Assembly (NCBI RefSeq): GCF_004348545.1
Contig: NZ_SMKL01000019.1
Location: 26,087 to 90,086 of the forward strand
Length of the DNA stretch: 64,000 bases
Source of the DNA: Jiangella ureilytica
GTDB lineage: Bacteria > Actinomycetota > Actinomycetes > Jiangellales > Jiangellaceae
Reading direction: 5' to 3'
Shown here: positions 38,060 through 46,700 of the stretch, piece after piece
Numbering within the stretch: the stretch's first letter is position 1
How the letters are laid out: each line of letters begins with the position of its first letter
Notes under the pieces: model-generated
The model's database searches: none
What the model was told of the DNA's origin: nothing
The model's input: the letters and a program-made list of their open reading frames with translations, nothing else
Position numbers and translations under genes: made by a program

Positions 38060-38836
38060 TCAGGCGTTGGCGCGGTCGCGCCAGGCGACCCATTCGGCGA
38101 TCGCGCCGAGGTCGTACAGCGGGCCCGTCGCGCTGATGGTGAACAGGCTGATGCCGAGCTCGGCCAGCGTCTCGGCGGCCGCGCCGGGCCGGCCGCCGAC
38201 CGCCGTCGAGCGCTCGATCTCTCCCGGGTCGCGGCCGACGGTCGCGCACCAGCCGTCGAGCACCTCGGACTTGTGCCGCAGCACGGAGGCGTCGCCGAAG
38301 GCGTGCCAGATGGTGCCGTGCTCGGCGACGTGGCGCAGCGTCTTCTTCTCGCCGCCACCGCCGATGAGGATCGGGATGTCGCGTGTGGGCGCGGGGTTGA
38401 GCTTCGACCAGCGGCTCCTGATGCGCGGCAGTGCCTCGCCGAGGTCGTCCAGCCGGCTGCCCGCGGTGCCGAACTCGTAGCCGTACTCGTCGTAGTCGCG
38501 CCGGAACCAGCCGCCGCCGATGCCGAGGATCAGCCGGCCGCCGCTGATGTGGTCGACGGTGCGGGCCATGTCGGCCAGCAGCTCGGGGTTGCGGTAGCCG
38601 ACGCTGCTGACCAGCGCGCCGATCTCGACCCGGGAGGTCTGCTCGGCCCAGGCGCCGAGCATGGTCCAGCTCTCGAAGTGCTTGCCGTCGGGCTCGCCGC
38701 GGAGCGGGAAGAAGTGGTCCCAGTTGAAGACGATGTCGACACCGAGGTCCTCGGCCTCGGCGGCGGCGCGGCGTATCTCCGTGTAGTCGGCGTGCTGCGG
38801 CTGGATCTGGACACCGATGCGAATCGGTCGGGACAT
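38060..38836 (-). CDS. LLM-class F420-dependent oxidoreductase
   Basis: The 258-residue luciferase-like TIM-barrel protein starts MSRPIRIGVQIQPQHADYTE. It carries the family stretches DIVFNWDHFFPL, IGALVSSVGYRNPELLADM, SGGRLILGIGGGWFRRDYDEY and IPILIGGGGEKKTL. F420 or FMN use and the substrate cannot be told from sequence, but actinobacterial members of this subgroup are mainly F420-dependent. It stands alone, convergent with folE (45-base gap). Confidence 0.88.
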   Translation of the reverse strand: MSRPIRIGVQIQPQHADYTEIRRAAAEAEDLGVDIVFNWDHFFPLRGEPDGKHFESWTMLGAWAEQTSRVEIGALVSSVGYRNPELLADMARTVDHISGGRLILGIGGGWFRRDYDEYGYEFGTAGSRLDDLGEALPRIRSRWSKLNPAPTRDIPILIGGGGEKKTLRHVAEHGTIWHAFGDASVLRHKSEVLDGWCATVGRDPGEIERSTAVGGRPGAAAETLAELGISLFTISATGPLYDLGAIAEWVAWRDRANA

Positions 38837-38912
38837 GCGTGCCTCGTTCGGGTCGGGGGTTGACCACAGCGACAACCCCGCGCCGCCGTCCCGACATTCC
38901 GCCCGGGAGGGA

Positions 38913-39629
38913 CTACGAGCCAGTCCGGCGGAATCCGTGCAGGTCGGACTGGGCCTCGTTCACGTAGATGTCGGGTCCGCCGTCGGGGTCGGGCAGCCGG
39001 ACGGTGAGCCCGTAGTTCTCGTCGACGACGGCCGCGGCCAGCCCGCGGCGCACCAGCCGGTCGGCCAGGCCGCGCACGTCGCCGTCGTACTCGAACGACA
39101 GCTGCACCCCCGTCGGCTCGGGGCCGTGCGCCGCGACCAGCCCGCCGCCCGGCACGGCGAAGTCGACCCACGTGCCGGAGTGCGCCGAGATCCGCACGGT
39201 CAGCCCGAGGCGGCTCAGCACGCCCGCCGCACCCGCGACGTCCGGGGTGTACCAGAGCGGCAGCGCGGACAGCGCCGGGTCGGCGCCCGGGACCGGCGCC
39301 CGCGGCGGCTGCTCGTCGACGTGCAGGCGCAGGCCGTCGGGGCCGGTGACCACGAGCCGGTCGCCGGCCGACACGGCCGCCAGCTCGTTGCGCTCGCACA
39401 GCTCGGCCACCGCCGGCAGGTCGGGCGTGGTGAAGCCGAGCTCGGCCGCGGGCTCGCCGGCGCGGACGATGGCGACCCGCCCGCCGCCCAGGGCGAGCTC
39501 GACGCCGCCGGGCCTGGCCGCGTCGCCCGCCCCGGCCGCCACGCCGCCGAGGGCCTCGACGACGTCGACCCACTGCTCGACCCGCGGCGTGTACCGGACC
39601 GGGCGGACGGTGAGCGCGAGCTCCGTCAT
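38913..39629 (-). CDS. Two-domain VOC-family protein
   Basis: The 238-residue protein contains two VOC-like modules: residues 1-110 ([13 protein letters not shown] ... [21 protein letters not shown]) and 120-230 ([20 protein letters not shown] ... [17 protein letters not shown]). It is cytoplasmic. Its ATG overlaps the stop of the ribbon-helix-helix gene upstream (ATGA), so both come from one message. The substrate or ligand is unknown, and a resistance or detoxification role is only a family-level guess. Confidence 0.8.
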   Translation of the reverse strand: MTELALTVRPVRYTPRVEQWVDVVEALGGVAAGAGDAARPGGVELALGGGRVAIVRAGEPAAELGFTTPDLPAVAELCERNELAAVSAGDRLVVTGPDGLRLHVDEQPPRAPVPGADPALSALPLWYTPDVAGAAGVLSRLGLTVRISAHSGTWVDFAVPGGGLVAAHGPEPTGVQLSFEYDGDVRGLADRLVRRGLAAAVVDENYGLTVRLPDPDGGPDIYVNEAQSDLHGFRRTGS

Positions 39630-39781
39630 CGGGGATCCTCCTCGTGGGTGGCGGCGAGGTACTCGGTGAGCGCCTTCTCGACGAACGCCGACAGGCTCAG
39701 CCCTTCGTCGATGCTGCGGTGCTTGACCGCGCGGACGACGTCGGGCGGCAGGTAGACGTTGAACTGGACCTTGTCGGGCAT
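39626..39781 (-). CDS. Ribbon-helix-helix (CopG/MetJ-type) small DNA-binding protein
   Basis: The 51-residue protein reads [20 protein letters not shown], then [22 protein letters not shown], the strand-helix-helix pattern of CopG-type proteins. Such proteins act as dimeric repressors and often as antitoxins. No toxin is coupled to it; the downstream, overlapping gene is a VOC protein, which it probably regulates. The upstream gap to the SfLAP-type gene is 26 bases and contains no obvious operator palindrome. Confidence 0.75.
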   Translation of the reverse strand: MPDKVQFNVYLPPDVVRAVKHRSIDEGLSLSAFVEKALTEYLAATHEEDPR

Positions 39782-39807
39782 GGCTAGAATGCTAGCGAAT
39801 GCCGGCC

Positions 39808-40527
39808 TCAGCCGAAGAGCTGGAACTCGGTGGTCAGAGTGGAGATCGCGTCGCGGGCCAGCAGCACGCCGGCGATGCCCATGATCCAGGCCAGCGTCTC
39901 GCCGGAGTTGGCCCGCAGCCAGTCGCGGAACCGCTCGAACCGCGACCGCACCCGCTCGCCGGCGATCCGCCGGACCAGGTACAACAGCGCGCCCGGCAGC
40001 ACCATGACGACGGTGTAGCCGGCCAGTAGCGGGCCCCACTGGGCCGGACTCAGGTCCGCCGAGGTCATCAGGCCGATCGCGGCCAGGTACGGCAGCGCCG
40101 TCGCCGCCTCGAGCAGCCCGGTGGTGAGGCCGAGGCCGACCATCGCCGGGAGGGTCTGCGCCCGTCCCGCCCGCCGCTGCGTCCGCCCGGCCGCACCGCT
40201 GCCGCCGTCGTCCTCCCTCTCCTTCTTCTTCCCCGGCACGAACCAGCAGCCGATGAAGAGCGCCGCGCCGATGCCGAGCTGCACGAGGTGGGCCGTGCGG
40301 CTGTCCATGGCGTCGCCGAGGGAGTCGGTGACGGCGCCGAGCCCGGCCATCAGGGCGACGCCCAGCGCGAAGTAGAACGCCGCGACGGTCGTGAGGTAGC
40401 CGGTCAGCAGCCGCCCCGTACGCGGCCCGGCGGTGAGCAGCAGGTAGATCGAGATGCCGATGGTCGCCGGGCTCAGCGTGTCGAGCAGCGCCAGCCCGGC
40501 GGCCGGCAGGATGACGTCGGGGCCCAC
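39808..40527 (-). CDS. GAP/SfLAP-family membrane protein
   Basis: The 239-residue protein has about six membrane segments split by a charged loop ([20 protein letters not shown]). The start [20 protein letters not shown] matches the 'GPL/sulfolipid addressing protein' family, related to LysE-type exporters and implicated in lipid transport in mycobacteria. The start codon is GTG, one base after the stop of the small membrane protein gene. The substrate here is unknown. The divergent TetR gene is the likely regulator. Confidence 0.82.
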   Translation of the reverse strand: MGPDVILPAAGLALLDTLSPATIGISIYLLLTAGPRTGRLLTGYLTTVAAFYFALGVALMAGLGAVTDSLGDAMDSRTAHLVQLGIGAALFIGCWFVPGKKKEREDDGGSGAAGRTQRRAGRAQTLPAMVGLGLTTGLLEAATALPYLAAIGLMTSADLSPAQWGPLLAGYTVVMVLPGALLYLVRRIAGERVRSRFERFRDWLRANSGETLAWIMGIAGVLLARDAISTLTTEFQLFG

Positions 40528-40528
40528 G

Positions 40529-40732
40529 TCACCGGCTCCGGGGCGCGCGAGTCGCGCGGAAGATCACGGTCACGACGACGGCGACCACCACGGCGACGGC
40601 GGCGAACGCTGCGACGTCGACGGCGGTCTCGCCGGTCGGCACGACCAGCTGCCGCGCATGGTTCGCGCCGGCGATGGCGATGACGTACACCCACCAGGGC
40701 GCCCAGCGGTCGTTCACGAGGGTCCTTTCCAT
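40529..40732 (-). CDS. Small membrane protein (67 aa)
   Basis: The 67-residue protein has a polar N-terminus with WAPWWVYVIAIAGANHARQL, a hydrophobic helix (AAFAAVAVVVAVVVTVIF) and a basic tail. It is the first gene of a two-gene minus-strand operon with the SfLAP-type protein, with one base between the genes. Function is not known; a partner of the transporter-like protein is plausible. Confidence 0.7.
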   Translation of the reverse strand: MERTLVNDRWAPWWVYVIAIAGANHARQLVVPTGETAVDVAAFAAVAVVVAVVVTVIFRATRAPRSR

Positions 40733-40744
40733 GTTTCAGTACGA

Positions 40745-40767
40745 CTGTATTAAATAACTTAGCACAG
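40745..40767. promoter_or_regulatory. AT-rich imperfect palindrome, likely TetR operator/promoter
   Basis: In the 53-base gap between divergent genes lies CTGT-N15-ACAG with partly symmetric AT-rich interior (TATTAAATAACTT). It stands out sharply from the GC-rich surroundings. Overlapping divergent promoters and an operator for the adjacent TetR protein are the natural reading. Confidence 0.45.
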
Positions 40768-40785
40768 CCGTGATAGAAAGACCTC

Positions 40786-41433
40786 GTGCCGAAGGTCGTC
40801 GACCACGAACAGCGCCGCCGCGAGATCGTCGACGCGGTGCTCCGGGTGGTGGTGCGCGACGGCGCCGCCGGGGCCTCCGTGCGGACGGTGGCGGCCGAGG
40901 CCGGCTGGTCCACCGGCGCGCTGCGGCACTACTTCGCCACCCAGCGCGAGCTGCGCGAGTTCACGGCGCGGATGGTCACCGAGCGCGTGGGGGCGCGGAT
41001 CCGCGAGTTCGTCGCGGAGCACGAGTCCGCCCTGTCGCTGCCGGAGCTGGCGGCGGGCATCCTGGAGCAGCTGATCCCGCTGGACGAGCAGCGGCGCGAG
41101 GAGTATCAGCTGTGGCTGGCGGTCGGGGAGTGGTCACGCACCGACCAGCTGGAGGAGTCGGCCCGCATGTGGGCCGAGCAGCGCGACATCCACCTGCAGA
41201 TCGTGTACCGGCTCTCGGGCTACCCGAACGAACCGGTGCCGGCCGAGGGCTTGGACCCGCGCGTCGCCGCCTGGGCGGAGTACCTGCACGTCTTCGTCGA
41301 CGGGCTGGCGGCTCAGGCGATGTTCGTGCCCGCGGACATGCCGCCGCACCGGGTCCGGGCGGTGTTGCGGGACTTCCTCGCTGAAGTGCCGCCGCTCGCG
41401 GACCTGTCACGGTCCGCGGGCGACGGCGGTTGA
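40786..41433 (+). CDS. TetR-family transcriptional regulator
   Basis: The 215-residue protein has a TetR-type helix-turn-helix at residues 8-55 (RREIVDAVLRVVVRDGAAGA, SVRTVAAEAGWSTGALRHYF) and a helical ligand-binding C-terminal domain (EEYQLWLAVGEWSRTDQLEE). The start is GTG. It is divergent from the small membrane protein and SfLAP-type genes, which it probably represses through the shared AT-rich gap. The ligand is unknown. Confidence 0.9.
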   Translation: MPKVVDHEQRRREIVDAVLRVVVRDGAAGASVRTVAAEAGWSTGALRHYFATQRELREFTARMVTERVGARIREFVAEHESALSLPELAAGILEQLIPLDEQRREEYQLWLAVGEWSRTDQLEESARMWAEQRDIHLQIVYRLSGYPNEPVPAEGLDPRVAAWAEYLHVFVDGLAAQAMFVPADMPPHRVRAVLRDFLAEVPPLADLSRSAGDGG

Positions 41434-41490
41434 CGGCGGCGCCGGCTGGTGCCGCCGCCCTTGTCAGGTGCAGGTCAGATGGTGCGTGCG

Positions 41491-41634
41491 TCAGGTGAAG
41501 ATGCTGACACCGCCGGGGCCGACGAGCAGGCCGACGACGATGAGCACGATGCCCCACAGCATCTGGCCGCGAACCAACGAGACGATCCCCGCGATGACGA
41601 GGATGACGGCCAGGATCCAGAGCACGAATTCCAT
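41491..41634 (-). CDS. GPGG-motif small membrane protein (47 aa)
   Basis: A 47-residue product starts MEFVLWILAVILVIAGIVSL, with two hydrophobic helices separated by RGQMLW, and ends with GLLVGPGGVSIFT. The GPGG motif near the C-terminus identifies a family of very short actinobacterial membrane proteins of unknown role. AGGGAGA precedes the ATG at good spacing. It is convergent with the TetR gene and divergent from purB. Confidence 0.8.
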   Translation of the reverse strand: MEFVLWILAVILVIAGIVSLVRGQMLWGIVLIVVGLLVGPGGVSIFT

Positions 41635-41768
41635 GTCTCCCTCTTCCCTTCACTCCCAGGCCGCCGGGGGACCGGCGGCGGCTGAGCTCGGTGATCAGTT
41701 GATGCCCGAACGCCCGGATTCCAAACGTGTGGTGCCGACCGGAGCGTCGTCGCGGTGCATGCGGGACA

Positions 41769-43211
41769 ATGGACGTCGTGCCCGACAAGTCCTCGATCCC
41801 CGACGTCCTCGCCGCCCGCTACGCCTCGCCGGAGCTGACCCGGCTGTGGTCGCAGCAGAACAAGATCGTTCTCGAGCGGCGGCTCTGGCTGGCCGTGCTG
41901 CAGGCGCAGCGCGACCTCGGCGTCGACGTGCCCGACGGCGTCGTCGAGGCGTACCAGGCGGTGCTCGACCAGGTCGACCTCGACTCCATCGCCGCGCGCG
42001 AGCGGGTGACCCGCCACGACGTCAAGGCGCGCATCGAGGAGTTCAACGCGCTGGCCGGCCACGAGCACGTCCACAAGGGCATGACCAGCCGCGACCTGAC
42101 CGAGAACGTCGAGCAGCTGCAGATCCGGCTCTCGCTCGAGCACGTCCGCGACCGACTGGTCGCCGTCCTCGTCCGGCTGGCCGCCCGCGCGGCGGAGCAC
42201 GCCGGCACCGTCATGGCCGGGCGCAGCCACAACGTGCCGGCCCAGGCCACCACGCTCGGCAAACGGTTCGCGTCGGCGGCCGACGAGACGCTGGCGGCGT
42301 TCGACCGGGTGTCGGAGCTGCTGGCCCGGTATCCGCTGCGCGGCATCAAGGGCCCGGTCGGCACGGCGCAGGACATGCTCGACCTGCTCGGTGGCGACGC
42401 GGAGCGGCTCGCTGAGCTGGAGCGGCGCATCGCCGGCCATCTCGGGTTCGAGCGGGTGCTCACCAGTGTCGGCCAGGTCTACCCGCGCTCCCTCGACCAC
42501 GACGTCGTGTCCGCGCTGGTCCAGGTCGCCGCCGGGCCGTCGTCGCTGGCCACCACCATCCGGCTCATGGCCGGGCAAGAGCTGGTCACCGAGGGGTTCA
42601 AGGCCGGCCAGGTCGGTTCCAGCGCCATGCCGCACAAGATGAACACCCGGTCCTGCGAGCGGGTCAACGGCCTCGCCGTCGTCCTGCGCGGCTACGCCTC
42701 CATGGCGGCCGAGCTGGCCGGCGCCCAGTGGAACGAGGGCGACGTGTTCTGCTCGGTCGTGCGCCGGGTCGCGCTGCCGGACGCGTTCTTCGCGCTCGAC
42801 GGCCTGTTCGAGACGTTCCTCACCGTTCTCGACGAGTTCGGCGCCTATCCCGCGGTCATCTCGCGCGAGCTCGATCGCTACCTCCCCTTCCTCGCCACGA
42901 CGTCGGTGCTCATGGCCGCGGTCAAGGCCGGAGTCGGGCGCGAGACGGCGCACGAGGCCATCAAGGAGCACGCCGTCGCCGTCGCGCTGTCCATGCGCGA
43001 GCAGGGTGCCGAGCGCAACGACCTGTTCGAGCGGCTGGCGGGGGACGAGCGGCTGGGGCTGGACCTGGCTCACCTCGACTCGCTGGTCCGGTCGCCGCTG
43101 GAGTTCACCGGCGCGGCGCGGGCCCAGGTCGGCGCCATCGTGGCCCGGGTCGACGAGATCGCGGCGGAGCACCCCGTGGCCGCCGCCTACACCCCGTCGC
43201 CGATCCTGTAG
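41769..43211 (+). CDS. purB: Adenylosuccinate lyase
   Basis: The protein is 480 residues from the ATG, or 477 from a GTG three codons later. It catalyses two fumarate-releasing steps in purine synthesis (SAICAR to AICAR, and adenylosuccinate to AMP). The family signature GSSAMPHKMNTRSCE is present near residue 290. KGMTSRDLTENVEQLQIR and the AGRSHNVPAQATTLG active-site His segment are also visible. The sequence is of the longer actinobacterial subtype. purC does not follow; purS-purQ-purL lie about 6 kb downstream. Confidence 0.94.
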   Translation: MDVVPDKSSIPDVLAARYASPELTRLWSQQNKIVLERRLWLAVLQAQRDLGVDVPDGVVEAYQAVLDQVDLDSIAARERVTRHDVKARIEEFNALAGHEHVHKGMTSRDLTENVEQLQIRLSLEHVRDRLVAVLVRLAARAAEHAGTVMAGRSHNVPAQATTLGKRFASAADETLAAFDRVSELLARYPLRGIKGPVGTAQDMLDLLGGDAERLAELERRIAGHLGFERVLTSVGQVYPRSLDHDVVSALVQVAAGPSSLATTIRLMAGQELVTEGFKAGQVGSSAMPHKMNTRSCERVNGLAVVLRGYASMAAELAGAQWNEGDVFCSVVRRVALPDAFFALDGLFETFLTVLDEFGAYPAVISRELDRYLPFLATTSVLMAAVKAGVGRETAHEAIKEHAVAVALSMREQGAERNDLFERLAGDERLGLDLAHLDSLVRSPLEFTGAARAQVGAIVARVDEIAAEHPVAAAYTPSPIL

Positions 43212-43221
43212 CAGCAGAAAC

Positions 43222-43259
43222 CCCGGCGCGGAGTCAAAGCAACAAAGCCACGCGCCGGG
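43222..43259. terminator. Hairpin after purB
   Basis: Nine-base perfect arms (CCCGGCGCG at 43222-43230 and its complement at 43251-43259) enclose a 20-base loop, 11 bases after the purB stop. There is no T-run. A terminator is likely. Confidence 0.5.
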
Positions 43260-43403
43260 ATTCTAGGTCGGGATCGACGGTGTTTGCAGCACCTCCTCCA
43301 ACCAAGGACAGCGTACAACCGTTGACTGCCCCTTCACCAGGTGTCATCCTGAAGGGCTAACTACGTACGGGATCCGCCCGGGTGTGGTTCATCGAAGTTG
43401 GAT

Positions 43404-43446
43404 GGGCTACCGGGCGGGCTGTTAGCAGCGGTTCACCGGGTAGCCC
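43404..43446 (+). other. Structured segment in the leader of a 46-aa membrane protein gene
   Basis: GGGCTACC (43404-43411) pairs with GGTAGCCC (43439-43446) around a GC-rich loop. It lies between a TTGACT -35-like box (43322-43327, with a weak CATCCT 17 bases on) and GGGAAGG at 43453. It resembles a structured 5' leader or small RNA. No known riboswitch or tRNA consensus was recognised. Confidence 0.35.
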
Positions 43447-43492
43447 CCGAAAGGGAAGGTGTTCTGGTGAGTCAAGCAACAGGCGAGGACGC

Positions 43493-43633
43493 ATGCTGGC
43501 GCAGCTGGAGACAGCGCGCAAGTACACCAAGGTGATCGGCGACATGGCGCGAGACGTCGGTCCGATCGTGATCGTGGTGGTGCTCCTCCTCCTGGGTGTT
43601 CCCTTGATGGAGCTCGTGACGCTGCTGAGGTAG
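43493..43633 (+). CDS. Small single-helix membrane protein (46 aa)
   Basis: The 46-residue frame reads MLAQLETARKYTKVIGDMAR, then a hydrophobic helix (PIVIVVVLLLLGVPLMELV) and ends TLLR. GAGGA lies four bases before the ATG. A second, stronger Shine-Dalgarno (GGGAAGG at 43453) serves a GTG at 43467 in another frame that would give a 22-residue peptide overlapping this start, possibly a leader ORF. Two GC-rich hairpins follow. Function is unknown, and the gene call itself is moderate. Confidence 0.5.
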   Translation: MLAQLETARKYTKVIGDMARDVGPIVIVVVLLLLGVPLMELVTLLR

Positions 43634-43656
43634 CGGGCGAATCCGCAGGGAGCGAA

Positions 43657-43680
43657 CGGGGTCGGCGCGAGCCGGCCCCG
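43657..43680. terminator. First of two tandem hairpins between convergent genes
   Basis: Ten-base arms (43657-43666 and 43671-43680) pair at 9 of 10 positions around a GCGA loop, 23 bases after the small gene. It precedes a second, perfect stem. Confidence 0.5.
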
Positions 43681-43706
43681 TCGTGCGTCGTGAGCCGGGC
43701 ATGCCG

Positions 43707-43740
43707 CCGGGGGCGGCGCCGTCGCCGGCGCCGCCCCCGG
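43707..43740. terminator. Perfect 15-bp GC hairpin before the large protease stop
   Basis: Arms 43707-43721 and 43726-43740 are perfect complements around a 4-base loop (TCGC). The stem lies 15 bases from the stop of the minus-strand subtilase and can serve both convergent transcripts. Confidence 0.65.
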
Positions 43741-43755
43741 ACGATCAACCTCCTC

Positions 43756-46700
43756 CTACAGGTCGGGCCGGTCGGTCACGCGCAGGGCGTTGACGATCGG
43801 CAGCTGGTAGCCGAAGCGGTCGTGGAACTGGATGGTCAGCGCGCCGCCGTCGTGCTCGACGACGAAGGTGTGCTGGTCGGCCCAGAGGCCGCGGACCTCG
43901 GCGGCGACGTCGTGGTTGACCAGGACGTAGTCGCCGTTGACACTGACGTCGAACACGCGGCGCCCGGGCAGCATGTTCGCCTGGAACTCCGCGAACCCGA
44001 GCTCCACCTCGTACGTGCCGGCCGGCACGTTGTCGAACCGGTAGCTGAAGATGCCCGACCGCCGGTCCTTGAACAGCGGGTCGTCCTCGGTGCCGCCGAT
44101 TGCCCGGTTGGTCGAGGAGACCTCGACCCGCTGGCCGACCCAGCCCCACGAGCCGGCGGTGTGCTTCTTGTCCGCCTGCCACATGTCCTGGTCGCCGTCG
44201 GTGTACGCGGCCCCGCCGGCGTTGACGCCGACCTGGTACGCGGGCACGAGCAGCGAGACCGGGATCTGGTGGTTCGGGACCCGCCCGGCGTTGGTCGCGA
44301 TCGTCAGCGTCGCCTCGTAGAGGCCCGGCTCGAGGCCGGTGCTGTCGGCCGTGACCGTCACCGTCACCGACTCGCCCGGCGCCAGCGTGCCCGACTCCGG
44401 GGACTCCGAGAGCCACGGCACGTCACTGGCGTTCGGGACGCCGGTGTCGATGAGGTACGCCGTGTTCGTGAGCTGGCTGGTCGCCCAGAGCTCACCGGTG
44501 TCGTTCATCTCCAGGCCGGCACCCGGGCCCTCGCCCTGCTCCGGGAACTCGATCGTCGAGATCGTGGCGCAGTCCGACGGGTCGATCTGGTAGATGAACG
44601 TGGTCAGCGAGCTGTTGACCATCCACAGCACGTTCGCCGTCGGGTTGTAGGCGAGGCCGGCGATCGACGCGTCCTCGGTCTCGCACCGGGCGAGGGTGGC
44701 ACCCGGGTCGTCGTGGGACTGGCCCGCGACGGTGTAGATGATGCCCTCGTTCCAGCCGCCGATGTAGAAGACGTCGTCGACGGGGTTGTAGGCGAGGCCG
44801 CGCTGTGAGATGCCGTTCCACGGCGAGCCCGAGATCACGTACTGCTCGGACCCGTCGGCGGTGTCGAAGCAGTGGATCGCGTTGTCACCGCCGACGTTGA
44901 CCTGGCACATCGCGCCGGTGCTGGCGTCCAGGGCCATGTCGCCGTTCCAGACGCCGCCCCAGTTGCCCGAGAACACCTCGCCCGGCTCGCCGTCGGTGGA
45001 GAACTGGTGGTTGGTGACGCTGTCGGGATCGGACACCCAGACGTCGCCGTCGTAGCCGACGCCCCAGGCCACGTTGACGCCCGCCGTGTCCCACTCGGCC
45101 AGGACGTCGCCGGGGGCGGCCGGCGCCATGTCGCGCGACGCCAGCTCGGCCAGCTGCTCCGCCGAGTACGTGCCGAGTGCCGTGCGGGCGTTCGCGTCCA
45201 CCTTCGAGCTGCCCATGAGGTCCGGGGTCAGCGCCGTCTGCCGGCCGGAGCCGCGGTTGACCTCGGTGGCCTCCCAGGTCAGGTCCGCGGAGCCGGTGTT
45301 GGTGATGGTCACCTCGCCGGAGCGGGTCTGGCCCTCGGTGATCGTCCAGGACAGGTCGTCGGACTCGACGACGGCGATGCCTGTCGGCAGCGAGAAGTCG
45401 ATCGTGTTGACCTCGCCGTCCTGGTTGATGATGACGTCCTCGCCGCCGGTCGTGTAGCCGTCCTTGCTCGCCTGGATCGTGTACGAGCCGAAGAACAGCT
45501 GCATGCGGTAGGAGCCGTCGGCGTCGGTGCTGACCGAGCGGACGACGGTGCCGTCGGCGGCCACCGCGGACACGGTGGCGCCCTCGATCGGCAGGTCGTC
45601 GTTGGTGTCGGTGACGGTGCCGGCGACGGAGCCGTTCGGCGGCAGGGAGAACGTGATGCCCGTGCCGTCGGACAGCGCGGCCTCGTTGAACGAGTACTGC
45701 AGGCCGTCGGTGCCGGTCGCGTTCTCGATGCCGACGGTGGCGCTGTTGCCGAGCTCGCGCGCCTGGGCCGGATCGAGGTTGCGGTAGGCGACGGAGACCG
45801 TGCCGTCCTCGTGCAGGGTCACGCTGAAGTCGACCCGGAGGTTCGCCACGTTGTAGAACGCGACGTTGCGGTACTCGATGACGAACCCGCCGTCGACGGT
45901 GCCGGTGTAGACGCCGCCGTCGGCCTGGATGTGCATGTCGTCCCAGAAGGGCGCGATGGTGGCGTTGGGCGCCGCGGCACCGGGGATGGCGGTGTTGGTG
46001 TAGTTGGTGACGGGAGCCAGGAAGTTCACGTGCCCGTTCGAGGACAGGTACGCGGTGTCGTAGCTCTCGCCGTAGAACGGGAAGTCGAACGGCAGCGCGA
46101 CGGTCGCCGTCGACTCGTCGCCGGTCAGGGCCACCGGGGTGGTGCCCTCGACGTACTCCGACGGGCCCGTGGTGCAGAAGTAGCCGTAGCCGTCGCTCCG
46201 CGCGGGCAGCGCGAAGTCCAGCGTCGACGGACCGCTGACCGTCAGCGACTGCGTGAGCGGGTCGCTGCAGCGGCCGCCGTCGGCGGTCAGCTCGTACGTC
46301 CCGGCCGGAACCGCGGCGAACGAGTAGGTGCCGTCGGCGCCCGTCGTCGCGGGCTCGACCGGCGCGCCCTCGATGGTGACGGTGGCGCCGGTCACCGGGT
46401 CGCCGGACTGCGCGTCGGTGACCGTGCCGGAGACGGGATGGCTGTCGGCCGCCTCGAGGGCGACGTCGAGCGTGGTGGTGGTCTCGGCCGTGACGGTGGC
46501 GGTGGCCGTCGCCGTCTCGTAGCCGAACGCGGACACCGTCACGTCGTAGTCGCCGGCGGTGAGGACGAGCGAGTAGGTCCCGTCGGCGCCGGTGGTGGTC
46601 TCGCGCTCGATCGGGCCCGAGACCGTGACCGTCGCGCCCTCGGCCGGGGCGCCGGCCGCGGTGACGGTGCCGGCCAGCGTGCCGGTCTCGCCGGTCAGAG

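Noticed and set aside
43404..43446. A tRNA- or riboswitch-like fold in the purB downstream gap
   Set aside because: No T-loop GGTTCRANNCC, no cloverleaf and no CCA; kept only as a structured leader candidate.
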